Of a stretch of 64,000 bases of DNA, positions 30,824 through 41,704 are shown one piece after another. Source of the stretch: Diplonema papillatum (Eukaryota; Euglenozoa; Diplonemea; Diplonemida; Diplonemidae); assembly GCA_030068145.1 (NCBI GenBank), contig JAPJBO010000178.1, positions 62,001 to 126,000 on the forward strand, written 5' to 3'. The number at the start of each line of letters is the position of its first letter. Positions within the stretch are counted from its first letter, which is position 1. Position numbers and translations under genes: made by a program. Below the pieces are notes generated by a model. It ran no database searches. It was not told where the DNA came from and worked only from the letters and a program-made list of their open reading frames with translations.

Positions 30824-33800
30824 TCACATAAGGCCGTTGAGCTGCTCATAACGTTCGGTGAGGTACGTTTTGCGTTGATTTTCCTCGTAGCGACTCCTCG
30901 ACGGGGCCCGGGCTTGCTGCGTGGGGCTGCGGTCCATGCTGCGGCTTCTTGTGCGCGACACGCTCCGCGGGTTGGACGGATGCCGGAACATGAGTGTCGG
31001 ACTGGAAGCACCGCCGCTGTCGTCCCGTGTGTAAGGGTCGACGGACGGCCGCAGGGACCTCCTCCCTGCCGTGTCCATGGCCCGCACCCAGCCGGGGACT
31101 GCTCGGACCCAGATGCTACCTTCTTCGTCTGCAATCACCCGCGTCGGGTCGACGGACACCGCGTCTCCTTTGCTGAGGACACGGAGCCTCTCCGAGCAAA
31201 CGCTGGGCTCCCTGCGGATCGCCACCCCGCTTGTACTGGCCTCTAACACTTGAGACTCTGTAATCCGGGTAGGTGACGGGCTCCGTGCAGAGAACAGCCT
31301 ACTGTACGCGGGTGTCGGGCGGTTCCGCACCAGGTGCTCAGACCGCGGGGAGATCTGTTCGTTTAGAGTTAAAAATACGCTTTTTTTGCTTCTGGGTTTG
31401 TTGCCCAGTGACCAGCAGGAATAAGACCAATTATCTATAGAGCGGAAACTGACACCCGGAACAGGGACTTTTGCGTCGCCGCGTGCAATTCAGCGTTCAC
31501 ACGCGTCCACCGCCCACGAGGCCTCGTCCCCTGACCTGACCCCTACACACTCCGGAGGGTCCGGGGGCAGCGCCCTCGGTATACGGTACCGTACACCGCA
31601 TTGACCCAAACGGGGGCATACACGGTACCCCAGGCGGCTACAGGTAGAAGGTACAATCACAGGTAGGGTTCCGATGCACACACACACCAACCGTATGGGA
31701 TTATCGATTTTTTTCTCAGTCGGTATCGATAATTCGACAACACTTGCACTCGCTGGAGGGGGCTGACAAATCGAATGGTCGTCATTGCTCACACACAAAC
31801 CCCAATAGACCAACACTAACAGCAACAGTTGAAAAAGAGAAAGCAACTTTGGCGGAGGCCGCGATAGTCAAACCGCAACCTGATAAAACAAGCGATTCGA
31901 AAGACGGCGCTCGACAAACGCTTGGTACACCAAGGTCCTCTCCGACGCGTACATCGGAACGAGTCGGTATGAGGAGTACACAACCGACAGGTCGGCATCG
32001 CACAACAACGCTGTGTGAGCGGTAAGACAGTTCCAAGACATCACCGCGATGTTCGAGTCGCACCATGGGGACGTTCTCAGACAGAAGGGGTGCCTTGCGC
32101 ATGCACGGCAAACACGGAGCCAGCGCTAAAGGTTGCGCTCAAACTGGCCGTGTGCAGCAGGAGTGGACACTGCAACGGAGATGAAGTTTGAACCGAACGA
32201 GTCACCGAGCTTCCCTGTGCCCGCGCCATTGCGGCAAGGCGCAAAACAGAAAAGGATGAGTGTTGCAAAGCTGAGGCATACAACCAGTACGGGAACGGAA
32301 TTATGCCTCTTCCAAGGCTGGATCTCGAAGAAGACGAGCTCCAGCCTCCCCCTGTTTTCAAGCGAAGAGGACGAAAGAAAGGTTGAAGTATGGCTAAAGA
32401 AAGCGCCTGCCGGATGCACGAAGCCCAGCTGTCTACCACCGACTCAGGGATAAAAACCTTTCCGAACCGCGGTTTCTGGGTGATTTCGGCGGGTATGGTA
32501 CTTTCATCCTGCGTACAGTAGCAACCTGTAAATCTTCGTTCTTGGGGTGGGTCAACTGTAGTAAGATCCATAAACTCGGGTGGTACAGCTTAGTGTCCGA
32601 GTTCGCTTTTGAGGTGGGACAATCTCCTTGTGTCCGAGCACAGTTGGAAAGTGGACTGGAGGCACTCGGGGCCTGTTGCTGTGGTGAAGGCAGCTTCACT
32701 GATGATGAATCCCTACGCGTTGGAACATAGCACACAAGCAGGGAGGAGCGTCCGTGGTTGATTACCTATGGACAAGACATTGCTCCAGTGGTGGCAACTA
32801 ATGGGGGACATGTCGTTGCACGGTGCAGGCGCCGGTACATGAGCGAAGCATGCGCATGAAGGGGTACGTCTTCCCAAAACGGGACTGGATGCTCTGGTTC
32901 GAGCTGCCAAGTCTCCGGTCATACCGGTTAAGATGATTCGGTACAAAAACGACGACTACCCTGTTGTCACGTTGCAGGCCATGTTCTCTCGAGGAGTTGC
33001 GAGATCCACCGCGCTCCTGGCGGTGCCCGAAGAAATACTCGAGGGGCTGCCTTGTGCTTACTTCGAAGGAGGCCAGAGGGGGAGAAAACAACTACAAAGT
33101 GGGTCTTTTTTGTTGAACGCTTCCGCCCGCCACTGAACCCAGATTCACCTGTGATTCGCGTGGGCTACAGCCCATTTACCTCCTTTGATATTTTGCAGCT
33201 GGCAGCCTCCTCAAGTATTTCCTCATTTGTAATGTATTACACCTACAAAGCAGGTGCTTATACAAAAAAAAAAGGGGAAAATTACAAACATGCCCCCATA
33301 GTTTGGCCGACTTCTCAAGTTTGCCCCTGGAAGTTCAGGGGCATGTTAGTAAAAAGTAGAACTATCAAGGAGCATGTTTGTAAGAAGAGCTTAGGACTGA
33401 CAAGAAAGGAAGAACACCTTCACTTCCCGATTTCAAGCTGGTGATGGAGCTTAGGTATTCGTCGGATATATTAATCTTCTAAGATCTCCAATCTTATACG
33501 ACTAAAAAAGGAAAGGCTGGTAGACCCCGGCTATGGAGAATGGCCGAGGATGTGCAAACTCACCTGCTCCAAAGCGCACCCGCTCTCCGCTTTCCGTTGC
33601 CGCTCCGTCGGGAGGTATCCATCGATCTTCCCGACCCGCCAGGTGCCTCTTCAGCATCAAAAGCTGCTGTTCCTTCGGGCCTCTGCCAAATCGAGCGCCT
33701 CGCACGAACGTCTACAAGGGAAAAAGACAGACAAGCGAAAATGATCCACGTCAGGCGCTACAGAGATAGAGTAAACGGGACCCCTGTTGCCGTCATCATC

Positions 33801-34030
33801 ATTATCCACGAAAGTCAAAGAAACCCCTGCGTCAACCCAGAAGCGAAGAAAAGACAGGAGGAATACGTTAACTTGCGCTACGCATCGTTGTACGCCGAGA
33901 GAGACAGAAAACGTAATCCAAAGCTACATACCACGGGGTGGAAGGTAAACCGGGATCTTGATGAGTGGTCCTCGGGCGACTTTTTGAAGGCGTCTCTGTA
34001 CAACCGCTTGTGGGCTTCATCGCGCTGCTT
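30824..34030 (-). CDS. Predicted multi-exon protein with C-terminal SH3b-like domain (5' end not found)
   Basis: Three exons join in phase: 34030-33932 (KQRDEAHKRLYRDAFKK..FTFHPV, donor GTATGT), 33711-33564 (TFVRGARFGRGPKEQQLL..VRFGAG, acceptor after a T/C-rich tract, donor GTGAGT) and 31257-30824 (acceptor ATTACAG). The last exon encodes VAIRREPSVCSERLRVLSKGDAV followed by SIWVRAVPGWVRAM, a bacterial-type SH3b pattern ('v.vR..Ps....v...l..G..v....W.rv...GWv'). It then runs into an Arg/Ser-rich tail (SVSRTRSRSMDRSP) and a stop. The two upstream exons are charged and unfamiliar. The 2.3-kb second intron carries repeat A. Joining exon 2 to the SH3b exon is the least certain step: the phase fits, but other acceptors exist. 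First exon(s) lie above 34030. Confidence 0.45.
33037..33275 (+). repeat. Dispersed repeat family A, copy with longest extent
   Basis: Landmarks in order: GGGCTGCCTTGTGCTTACTT, GAGGGGGAGAAA, TTGTTGAACGCTT, CCGCCACT, CGTGGGCTACAGC, TTTACCTCCTTTGAT, GGCAGCCTCCTCAAGTATTT, ACAAAGCAGGTGCTTATACA, then an A-run. The A-rich end and dispersed copies suggest a SINE-like or other non-autonomous element of about 240 bp or more. It lies in an intron of the predicted SH3b gene. Confidence 0.75.
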
Positions 34031-34196
34031 CTGTGTTGCGTGTTCATGAAATCCATATCCGGACGAACAGCAGTCGAGCCAATGGGCGCTCTTGACGCAG
34101 TAAAAACTAAAGAGTATTCTGAGGTTCAACGAAGCTGACACAAGTCAACAAAGCTGCATTCGTAGTGTCTCGGAGGGTGTCATCCATGCAAGTCTC

Positions 34197-34265
34197 ATGA
34201 TATTGTGGTCTCTCAATGTGTTCTCGGGTGAGTAAGTATCGTTCTTAATCATTCGCAGGAAGTCG
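34197..34265 (-). repeat. Repeat G copy 2 (inverted)
   Basis: Reverse complement of 30355-30425 at roughly two-thirds identity, with the shared peptide pattern FLR..NDT..ENT.R.H.I. Confidence 0.5.
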
Positions 34266-35999
34266 GAAGTGTTCAAAGCGTAAAACGACGGAAAGACGCG
34301 GCACAGAGCGGATCTGTTGCTTGGATTGAAGATCGAAGCACGGCTTTCTAGCACCAGGTGAGCGTGACTGTGAAGGAGAAAGAGCGAGAACAGCCATGCA
34401 ACAAACAAAGCTCAAGGCACCTGTCCGCAGAAGCCACAAGTGGCACCGATCATGTATTGTTGTACATGCAGTGCACCGAAAACAGGTTAGGCTGTGAAAA
34501 TGATCGTCGGGCGATTAATCTGTGCCATTGGTACGAATACCTTCCTCCTTGGAGTTTGAACACTGCGCCACCACGGTGAAGACACGTCAAAAAAGGATGG
34601 CTGCTGAATTGTTCCAAGCCAGAAAACTCTTGAGTTTGTCGCAGAAGGCTTTCCGCCCTCTGGAACCCCCTCATTCCTCATCCTCATCCCTTCCCGTCTG
34701 TGAGGGGTGAACAGTTTCCGACCAACAACGAGCTGAAAAACACGGCTTCGTCCCCCCACAAAAACACTCCTTGCTTTTTGCTCTCGCTTCCGCACCATGC
34801 GATGAAAACGTGGCGGTCACGCGAAAAAGTGACCGGCACATGGGTTCTTTCCACTTGCCTATTTTCGTCTTTCAACGGGCTGGAAGAACAACGCAACAGT
34901 TGGAGTTCTGACATTCTGTTACTATGGGGTGGTTTTGGGCGGTGTTTCGGTGCCGTTTTCGCCGATGGACGGCATCTTGGGGCGGAGCCGACACATCTTC
35001 ACAACTTCGTTCGGCAAAAGAGGAGTCTTCTTGGGTCCTTTATGGGTCAATTATGGTCACCCCGTCAGTTTGGCGACACATTTTGCGGGCGTTTTTCAAC
35101 CAGTCTGGATCAAGCTTTTCGGGGGTTTCCGAATGCTTCTGGGTTCCCTGTGGGGGTTGGGTGCCATAATATTATTGGAGCGATATATTATGGGGACGCG
35201 CTCCAAAAACAGTCAAAATCGTAAACAGACAGTCTCGTCAGGCAGCTGAAGGGGTGGACCTGGGGACCTATTTTCCTACGATAATAGGTCCACGGTTTTG
35301 GTGCACCTGCACCGCCGTGCTTACAACAACAACAACATTTTTAGCGTTATTTTAGCAACATCGCGCCGAAGGCGCGACGGAAAGTTTGGGCAAAAATAAT
35401 TCCGCCCCCCCTTTATCATGTGTGGGCCACTCTTAGCTCGTGTGGGTAACTCAACTGTCAAACAGGACCTTGGCCCAGTAATGAAGCACAGTGGTAGCTG
35501 CAACCTGCCGACCCGAAGCTGACAATACAATTGAACGGCAGCGGCTGGGTCTCAGCAGCGGAGGCTCAGCAGCCTTCCAGCATGCTACAAACACCACACC
35601 CCCCGCCTCTATTTACTTCGAACACCGTTTTCTGAACTTTTCTTTTTGTTTTTTCCCGGCCAAGTCCAGTTTGCAGATTAGACCGACGGTCTAAATCTGC
35701 AACGGAAACTAATCCCCTGCTTCAAATGAGGGCGATCTTATGCAAACAGATGTGCCTGCCCGTCCCGCCTTGGTGAAGGGTTAAGCATCTTACACGACTA
35801 AAACGACATACCGGGCTCAAGCGTGCGAAAGTGGGTGGCGAAGCAGGTCGAGGTGGCGGAGAGCAGTCTGTTGGGGTGTGCCTTCGATGTGGACCGATAA
35901 GTTCTTTGGGGAGAAAACGTTACGTCACGTGCAGCGTGGCAAACTGAACCGCCCGAAGCCAGGTCCAGCAGTAGGGGTCTAGGGGTAGCGCGGTCAACA

Positions 36000-36165
36000 A
36001 AAAAACTCTCGTCTTCCCATTCTTCCCTCAACGAGAAAACTCTCACTTCCCATTCTCCCTCAACGAGAAAACTCTCGTCTTCCCATTCTCTCCCTCAACG
36101 AGAAGATTCTCGTCTTCCCATTCTCCCTTTCAACGAGAAAACTCTCGCCTTCCCATCCTCCCCCA
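36000..36165. repeat. Minisatellite, about 34-bp unit, five copies
   Basis: Units read roughly CGAGAAAACTCTC followed by TCTTCCCATTCTCCCTCAA. Each unit contains a self-complementary CGAGA..TCTCG, so the array could fold into serial small hairpins. Confidence 0.85.
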
Positions 36166-36267
36166 GCGTTCCCTTCCGGGTTTTGCAAACTCGTTGCTCC
36201 TGCAAAAAGCTCTGGGGTTTTCTATGATGGGACACAAGTCGCTCCAAAAAAGAGCCTCGTTTCTTGT

Positions 36268-36365
36268 GGAGGGTGGAGGTGGGTCCAGATGGTCTTCGTT
36301 GCGGAGGTGTGTGCTCCCCCGGCTTCCTGGAAAAGGAGAAGACGCGCGGGTCGAGCTCTCACGCG
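36268..36365 (-). pseudogene. Partial copy of the SPRY-like exon (fragment 1)
   Basis: On the minus strand CGACCCGCGCGTCTTCTC and flanks repeat the DPRVFSFS region of the exon at 37109-37619, followed by CCACCTCCAC. Diverged and internally altered, no open continuation. Confidence 0.65.
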
Positions 36366-36414
36366 AGGACCATCCTTCGCATTCTTTCTGGCAGCCAAAC
36401 GCTTAGCCTACTTA

Positions 36415-36540
36415 CTTCGAAGGAGGCTAGAGGGGGAGAAACAATACAACTAAGTGGTCTTTTCTGAACGCTTACGCGCCACTAAACCCAGTTTCGTCTG
36501 TTGGGTGGGCTACAGCCAAATATGAGATTGGACTCCTCGA
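36415..36540 (+). repeat. Repeat family A copy
   Basis: Carries CTTCGAAGGAGGCTAGAGGG, GAGAAACAATACAAC, a shortened AACGCTTACGCGCCACTAAA and GTGGGCTACAGCC. It lies between the two SPRY-exon fragments. Confidence 0.65.
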
Positions 36541-36584
36541 TGAGTGCCACACAACTGTTCTATGACGATGGGACTAGTTGCTAC

Positions 36585-36715
36585 AACAAAGACGCACCTC
36601 GACAGCCTCGCCTTTTGTGGAGGTGGTCTTCCCGTTGCTGGAGGCCAGGACCTCAGTGTACCCAGCTTCGGGGAGAACGAGAAGACGCGCGGGTCGAGCT
36701 CTCACCCGACTTTGC
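36585..36715 (-). pseudogene. Partial copy of the SPRY-like exon (fragment 2)
   Basis: Minus-strand GAGCTCGACCCGCGCGTC, CTCCCCGAAGCTGGG and GAGGTCCTGGCCTCC repeat the end of the exon at 37109. The splice donor context (GTCGAG|GTGCG) and the start of the intron are also preserved. Confidence 0.75.
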
Positions 36716-36754
36716 ATTCTTTCTGGCATGAAAACACTTCTTCGAGGGGCTGCC

Positions 36755-36900
36755 TTGTGCTTACAGGAAGCTAGAGGGGGAGAAACAATACAACAAAGTG
36801 GCTCTTGTCCGTTGAACACTTCCGCCACCACTAAACCCAGATTTCTTTTTACCTTCGGGTGGGCTACAGCACATTTTCCTCCTTCGAAATTTCGCATCTA
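36755..36900 (+). repeat. Repeat family A copy
   Basis: Shows GGGGCTGCCTTGTGCTTAC, AGAAACAATACAACAAAGTGG and GTGGGCTACAGCACATTTTCC. It directly follows SPRY-exon fragment 2, so family A and exon fragments alternate. Confidence 0.7.
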
Positions 36901-37108
36901 TTCCATAATGAATCACTGATGGGACTAATTGCTTAGCTTCGCCCGAACTTGCATCACCCGAACTTTACTGTTTCCCGAACTGTAACTGCTGCCTCCAGTC
37001 TCGCCCCGCGCCGGCCTTTAGCCGAGCGCACGTACTCCTCTTTCGAAATTTCGCATATATTCCATGACGAATCATTGATGGGACTAATTGCTACAAAAAA
37101 AGGCGCAC

Positions 37109-37619
37109 CTCGACAGCCTCGCTTTTTGTGGAGGTGGGTCCAGATGGTCTTCCCGTTGCCGGAGGCCAGGACCTCGGTGTGCTCCCCCAGCTTCGGGGAG
37201 AACGAGAAGACGCGCGGGTCGAGCTCTGCCTGCGGGGACGGCGACCGCCTCCGCTGCCGGGGCGAGTACGGGCGCACGCCGGACCTCTTCGGCGGGCGGG
37301 CTGCCAGCGCTTCTTCGGCGACCTGCAGCCGGTGCTGGCGCAGGGCGTGTCGGGCGTCGCGGTTGCGCGTCTGCACGGCGCCGTCGGCCAGCAGCCTGTC
37401 CCAGACCAGCGGCTCGGAAATGGCGTCGTCTTCGCCGTCCCAGTCGTCTTCGAACGCGACGGCCCGCGCGGCGCTCCCGCTGCGGCCCCGCGACCGCCGC
37501 GTCGACAGGTACTCGAGCTGCTGCGAACCCACCAGCGGCACCGCGAGCCCGTCCAGTGGAGCAACTGCCTCCGGCGCCGCGACTATCCGGGCATCGTGCA
37601 GCGCGTCTTCATCCAGCAT
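37109..37619 (-). CDS. SPRY-like protein, first exon only
   Basis: An ATG at 37619 (MLDEDALHDARIVAAPEAV) lies 4 nt after an acceptor (CTCCCAG), which suits addition of a spliced leader. The exon has 170 codons, is GC-rich and ends at a donor (GTCGAG|GTGCGC). The last 35 residues, ELDPRVFSFSPKL followed by TEVLASGNGKTIWTH, resemble the opening strands of a B30.2/SPRY domain ('f....s..v.ls.nGkt'). The rest is Arg/Ala-rich. Later exons should lie below 37109 but that DNA contains two duplicated pieces of this very exon, so the remaining gene may be displaced or lost. Confidence 0.5.
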
Positions 37620-40023
37620 GTGTCTGGGAGAACGTCTTAGTTTAGTGTTTGTTGGGGAAGGAGGAAGAATTAGCGCAAGAGGGAGAGAGAGAGAAATCCT
37701 AGCATTTCATGTTTTAGCGAGAGAGTTAGAATAGTCTGTCGTACTATAGAGCATCTATTTGGTATCGGAAAGTTAGGTGCGAGATCAGGCAAACCTTGCG
37801 CGCTTCGTTCAACCGTGAATGTAACACAAGCTTACCCCAAATTCTCGCTTTCATTTCACAGAGAGAGAAACCCTAACACTTACTGCTGACACAGTGTTCC
37901 GGTGCCTACGGCACATGTGTGCCTTTGGAAGGTGCACCTGGCAGTCAAGCGCGCCCGTTTCTTCGCACTCGCACCTCACCCCTTTTAATGTTTGACTGAG
38001 GAAGTTGATGCACCACGAGGTGTGAGAACTTGACACAGCCTGCAGGATGTGGCTGGCCAAAGAAGGTTCCGTTCAACGCCGTCCCTCACACCCTTGCAAA
38101 GTGATATCAGTTACAAAAACGTTTCTTGGCAGTTCTGGCAGACGAGACGAGAGCAGAAACTCCTGCCCCGATTAGGGCACCTCGACCCACTCTTTTCCAC
38201 GCAACCTTACATCGTCCTGGGCGCTTGCTGCCGCCTTCGTGCTATCCACACTGCCTGCGCGAGTACGAGTAAACCCTGAGAGATTGAGCGCATTGCCGGA
38301 TTCACTTCTTTTGAGGCATGAAAGCGTGATTAAACCAGTGTGAGACACCGCCACGCAGCGGAGCTCTTGTGTAGAAGCAAGATGGTTAACCGAACGAAAC
38401 CAGCGTCTGCGTGCTCAAAAGAAAAGACGGGGGGGTTATGATGCTCTGCCCTCGATCCCAACTCTCATAGGAACCACGAGGGACATCCTAGAAGAATGGA
38501 ACAGAAACCCGCGCAATTACAGAAGAGCTGTGGCTCTTCCCAGCTCCTCGCGTCCTCCGCATCTCGGCGTTCCTGTCGGCGCAAACGAGAACGCGAAGAC
38601 TCCGATTCCTTTTCGGATTATGAACTGGTCAGTAACTTCCGACAACAGTTGCAACCGACAAGGGTCGCACGACGAAAGCGCGGCAAAAGTTACCCCCTCT
38701 GGAGTCACGTAGCGAAGAGCTGGCATAGTGTGGTACTCATTTGCTTGCAAAATGACCCCCACCAACGCAACAGGAAGAAATTGTTGAGCCTCTAGCTTTT
38801 TGACAGCCTTTCCCGAGAGGATGCAAGGTGTATGAGTGGGAAATGGTATGTGCTCAACATCGTGTGCTGTCTGCACCGTGTGTCGGTCCTTTAGGTCACG
38901 GCCGCCAAGTGGCGGCCTCCTCGAGTATGTCCGCAAGAACAAGCGGGGGAGCCTGTTCGAAAAGAAAAGAAAACAGAAACGGAGCACGTAAACGTCAGTC
39001 TGATCAAAGAGGGGAAGGGTTAAAAGGAAATGCTTTGGTCCTTGTGCAGGACGACGCACTGCAGATTCTCTGCTTTTGACGAACCTCGGCCGGGGTTCAG
39101 CCTCCCCTGGCTTTGGTCCAGGCAGAGTTCTCCTTGGGGCCCCAACGTGTACTTGACCTCAGACTATTTTCGAGTAAATCATGCAGCTCGGAACAGAGTG
39201 TCCACTCAAGGAAATCTTCATGCCATAGCTCTGGAACAGACCATCGCCGTGGGTGATTGAGGTAGGAAGTTGGCACGATACCTCTCGACGGCAAAAAAAA
39301 GGACCCTCAGGAGGCTTGTACCCCATGCATATTTAGCGATTGGTCACACCTCCATCTTTCGGTGTGCGGCTCGTGTGCCGGCCAATAAATACTACCGCTG
39401 AACTCCTTCGCTGGCTGCCCTCCGAAGTACTGGAAATCTAGTTTTTCAACGCTTGCGCTGCGGTGGTAATGTCGGCAACGAAGACGCATCTCTGCTAATG
39501 GACCTCCTGCACGCGCTGGGCCGCACCAGCGCTGGTGGCCCGTGTCATTAATATCACTCAGGTCCTATCGACGCCAGCCTGATCGCGAAACACGCCAAGC
39601 ATCGGAATAGGTGTTCTTTTACTACGATTCCAACAACTTGTCGACCAGCCGTGTCGTCATGTGCTTGGAGCGAACCTGCGTTATTTGGAAGGCTTGCAGT
39701 TTGCTAGACTGTCTCGAGCTTTAAGCGTGTCTACGGTCGACTGTCAAGGCGGGTTGGTAGTGTTCTTTCTTCGGGGTGTGGGTATAGCAGGTAGCTGTTA
39801 GTTCGTCTGTTGGGTGGTCTTTGCAGCTGTGTTTTTGTATGTCGCTACTCACACTTTGTGGTTGCGGTTTTCTTTTTGTTCCCGGCTCCGTTCGATCAGG
39901 CTAGGTGGCGGCGAGTTCGAGGGCCTTGTGATGGCTGACTTTTCTCCCCTTATTTCTGTGTGAAGCGTCTGCGGCGCAACTTGAACCCACAGTGCCACCA
40001 CCACTTGTCGATTATGCTGGTCG

Positions 40024-40470
40024 GGGATAACCAGGAGACCGTGTCGGAAGGAGTGTGAAAACGGGGTTTTGCCGTTGGGCTTTTCGTGTTATTCTGCAGA
40101 TGCTTTGAGCTATATTTGTGTCTACGTTTTCTAGCGTTATTTGTGGATTAGAAGGTCGGTGTTTTAAAGTCGTAGAGGCTTGGGTTGAGAAAAGTGAGAG
40201 GGTGCCGCTCGTTTCTGGTGATGTGTCACTCCGTTGTGAAACCTTGTGAAGTTCCCTAACGCGTTTAGGGGGTGTTTGGGATTGGGTAGGGTGTGGTCGT
40301 TCTGCTACTGAAAAGCCAGGAAGTTTCGACGTTAATCTTCGACACTTGATTATCGGGGATAAAACCATGAGACCGTGTCGGAAGAAATGTGAAAACGGGG
40401 GGGTTTGCCCAGAGGCTTTTTCGTGTTATTCTGCGGATGCTTTGAGCTATATTTGTGTCTAGGTTTGTCG
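40024..40470. repeat. Direct repeat pair, about 113 bp each, 334 bp apart
   Basis: 40024-40137 and 40358-40470 share GAGACCGTGTCGGAAG, TGTGAAAACGGGG, TTTTCGTGTTATTCTGC and GATGCTTTGAGCTATATTTG at about 85-90% identity. No terminal structure seen. Confidence 0.8.
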
Positions 40471-40554
40471 TTCGTTTTCTTAACCATGGTTAGGTGCGCA
40501 AATGGTGTCAGCCCAAGCTGGTGAAGCTTCGGCGCCGCCCATGAAACATTCGGT

Positions 40555-40790
40555 GCTGAGGAGGTACACCAATTCTTTGTATAAGCACCTGCTTTGTAGG
40601 AAATACTTGAGGAAGCTGCCAGCTGCAAAAGATCAAAGGAGGTAAATGTGCTGTAGCCAACACGAAACACAGGTGCATCTGGGTTTAGTGGCGGGCGTAA
40701 GCGTTCAACAAAAAAGACCCACTTTGTAGTTGTATTGTTTCTCCCCCTCGAGCCTCCTTCGAAGTAAGCACAAGGCAGCCATCGAGTATT
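40555..40790 (-). repeat. Repeat family A copy (inverted)
   Basis: Full-length match to 33037-33275 in reverse complement, from GGCTGCCTTGTGCTTACTTC through TACAAAGCAGGTGCTTATAC. Confidence 0.8.
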
Positions 40791-41132
40791 TTTCGTACGC
40801 CTCACCGAGGAGAGTCGGCTGAACCGGGAGCTACCGGAGGAAGTGTTATGTTTCAGCTTAGTGCGAGTTTGATCATCATGTTTCAAACCCCCGATTGCGC
40901 GTAACCTGGAAGCACCCAGAGGGTGTCGGTGGTACAAAAGTGCCGTTGCCCGCATCCATCCGGCAATCAGCTCGCATCGGGGAGGTGACGCTATCCACCT
41001 GGACAAGGTGTCCTGCTGCCCCAACCGGGAGCTACCGGAGAGTGTATATGTGCTTGGGTGTTACAACCTCGTTCTATTGCGGGACACTAAACCCTCGGGG
41101 ATAAACGACTGCGTGTTTTTCCCGTTCAAGAG

Positions 41133-41280
41133 GATTTCTGGAGCTGGGGCTTGCACTGACAACGAAGCAACGGACGATCAGTTTCAACTGACCAAAGGTG
41201 AAATGAATAGGCAAAGCTTCTTGTTCTTCATAGTATGAACAGTTGTCCCGGAAATGTTCCCTCAGTCAGTACAGATGACT
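41133..41280 (+). repeat. Dispersed repeat family D, copy 2
   Basis: Shorter partner of 28040-28270, with the internal G-run segment missing. Confidence 0.75.
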
Positions 41281-41534
41281 TTTCAAAGACCGCGGAGGTC
41301 AGCGGACCGGGAGCTACCGGAGAGGGTGTGTATGCATTGTGTGGGAACCTGATACGTGTGTGTGTTTGACGATGTGGGCTTGCGTGGCAGCCTGATACGT
41401 GTGCGCTGGCTGTTACACGAACTTGATGCTCCGCATGGATGCTTGGTGCTGTGTGCCGTGGGCACCGCCCTTTCACACGGGGACTCGTTTGCGACAATAA
41501 AACCTCGGAGGGAAAAAGACTCGCGTGTTTATTT

Positions 41535-41698
41535 TTGTTGAACGCTTACGCCCGCCACTAAACCCAGATTTACCTGTGTTTCGTGTGGGCTACAGCACAT
41601 TTACCTCCTTTGATCTATCGCAACTGGCAGTCTTTTCAAGCATTTCCTACAAAGCAGGTGCTTATACAAGAAAGTTGAAGTATGGCTAAAAAAAAAAA
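41535..41698 (+). repeat. Repeat family A copy with A-tail abutting a DNAAF5 splice donor
   Basis: Runs from TGTTGAACGCTTACGCCCGC to GTTGAAGTATGGCTAAA and an 11-base A-run ending at 41698. The tail shows the element's 3' end; a related end (GGTTGAAGTATGGCTAAAG) occurs at 32381. Only GTGTGC, the first six intron bases, separates it from DNAAF5 exon 6. Confidence 0.8.
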
Positions 41699-41704
41699 GC
41701 ACAC

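Larger units (their letters stand above)
34031..36267. other. Spacer; minisatellite and repeat G copy 2
   Basis: 34197-34265 is the inverted partner of repeat G. 36000-36165 is a short minisatellite. ORFs on both strands elsewhere are short and unlike proteins. 5' exons of the SH3b-like gene should be in here. Confidence 0.4.
37620..41704. other. Repeat-rich spacer
   Basis: No gene supported in 4 kb. Holds a 113-bp direct repeat (40024-40137 and 40358-40470), repeat A copies at 40555-40790 (inverted) and 41535-41698, repeat D copy 2 (41133-41280), and three occurrences of CCGGGAGCTACCGGAG (about 40820, 41025 and 41308). The terminal exon of DNAAF5 should be within this region but could not be recognised. 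Confidence 0.45.

Noticed and set aside
38517..39059. Minus-strand ORF of 180 aa
   Set aside because: Overlaps shared repeat sequence (the AATGAGTACCACACTA block seen elsewhere) and shows no domain or splice context.
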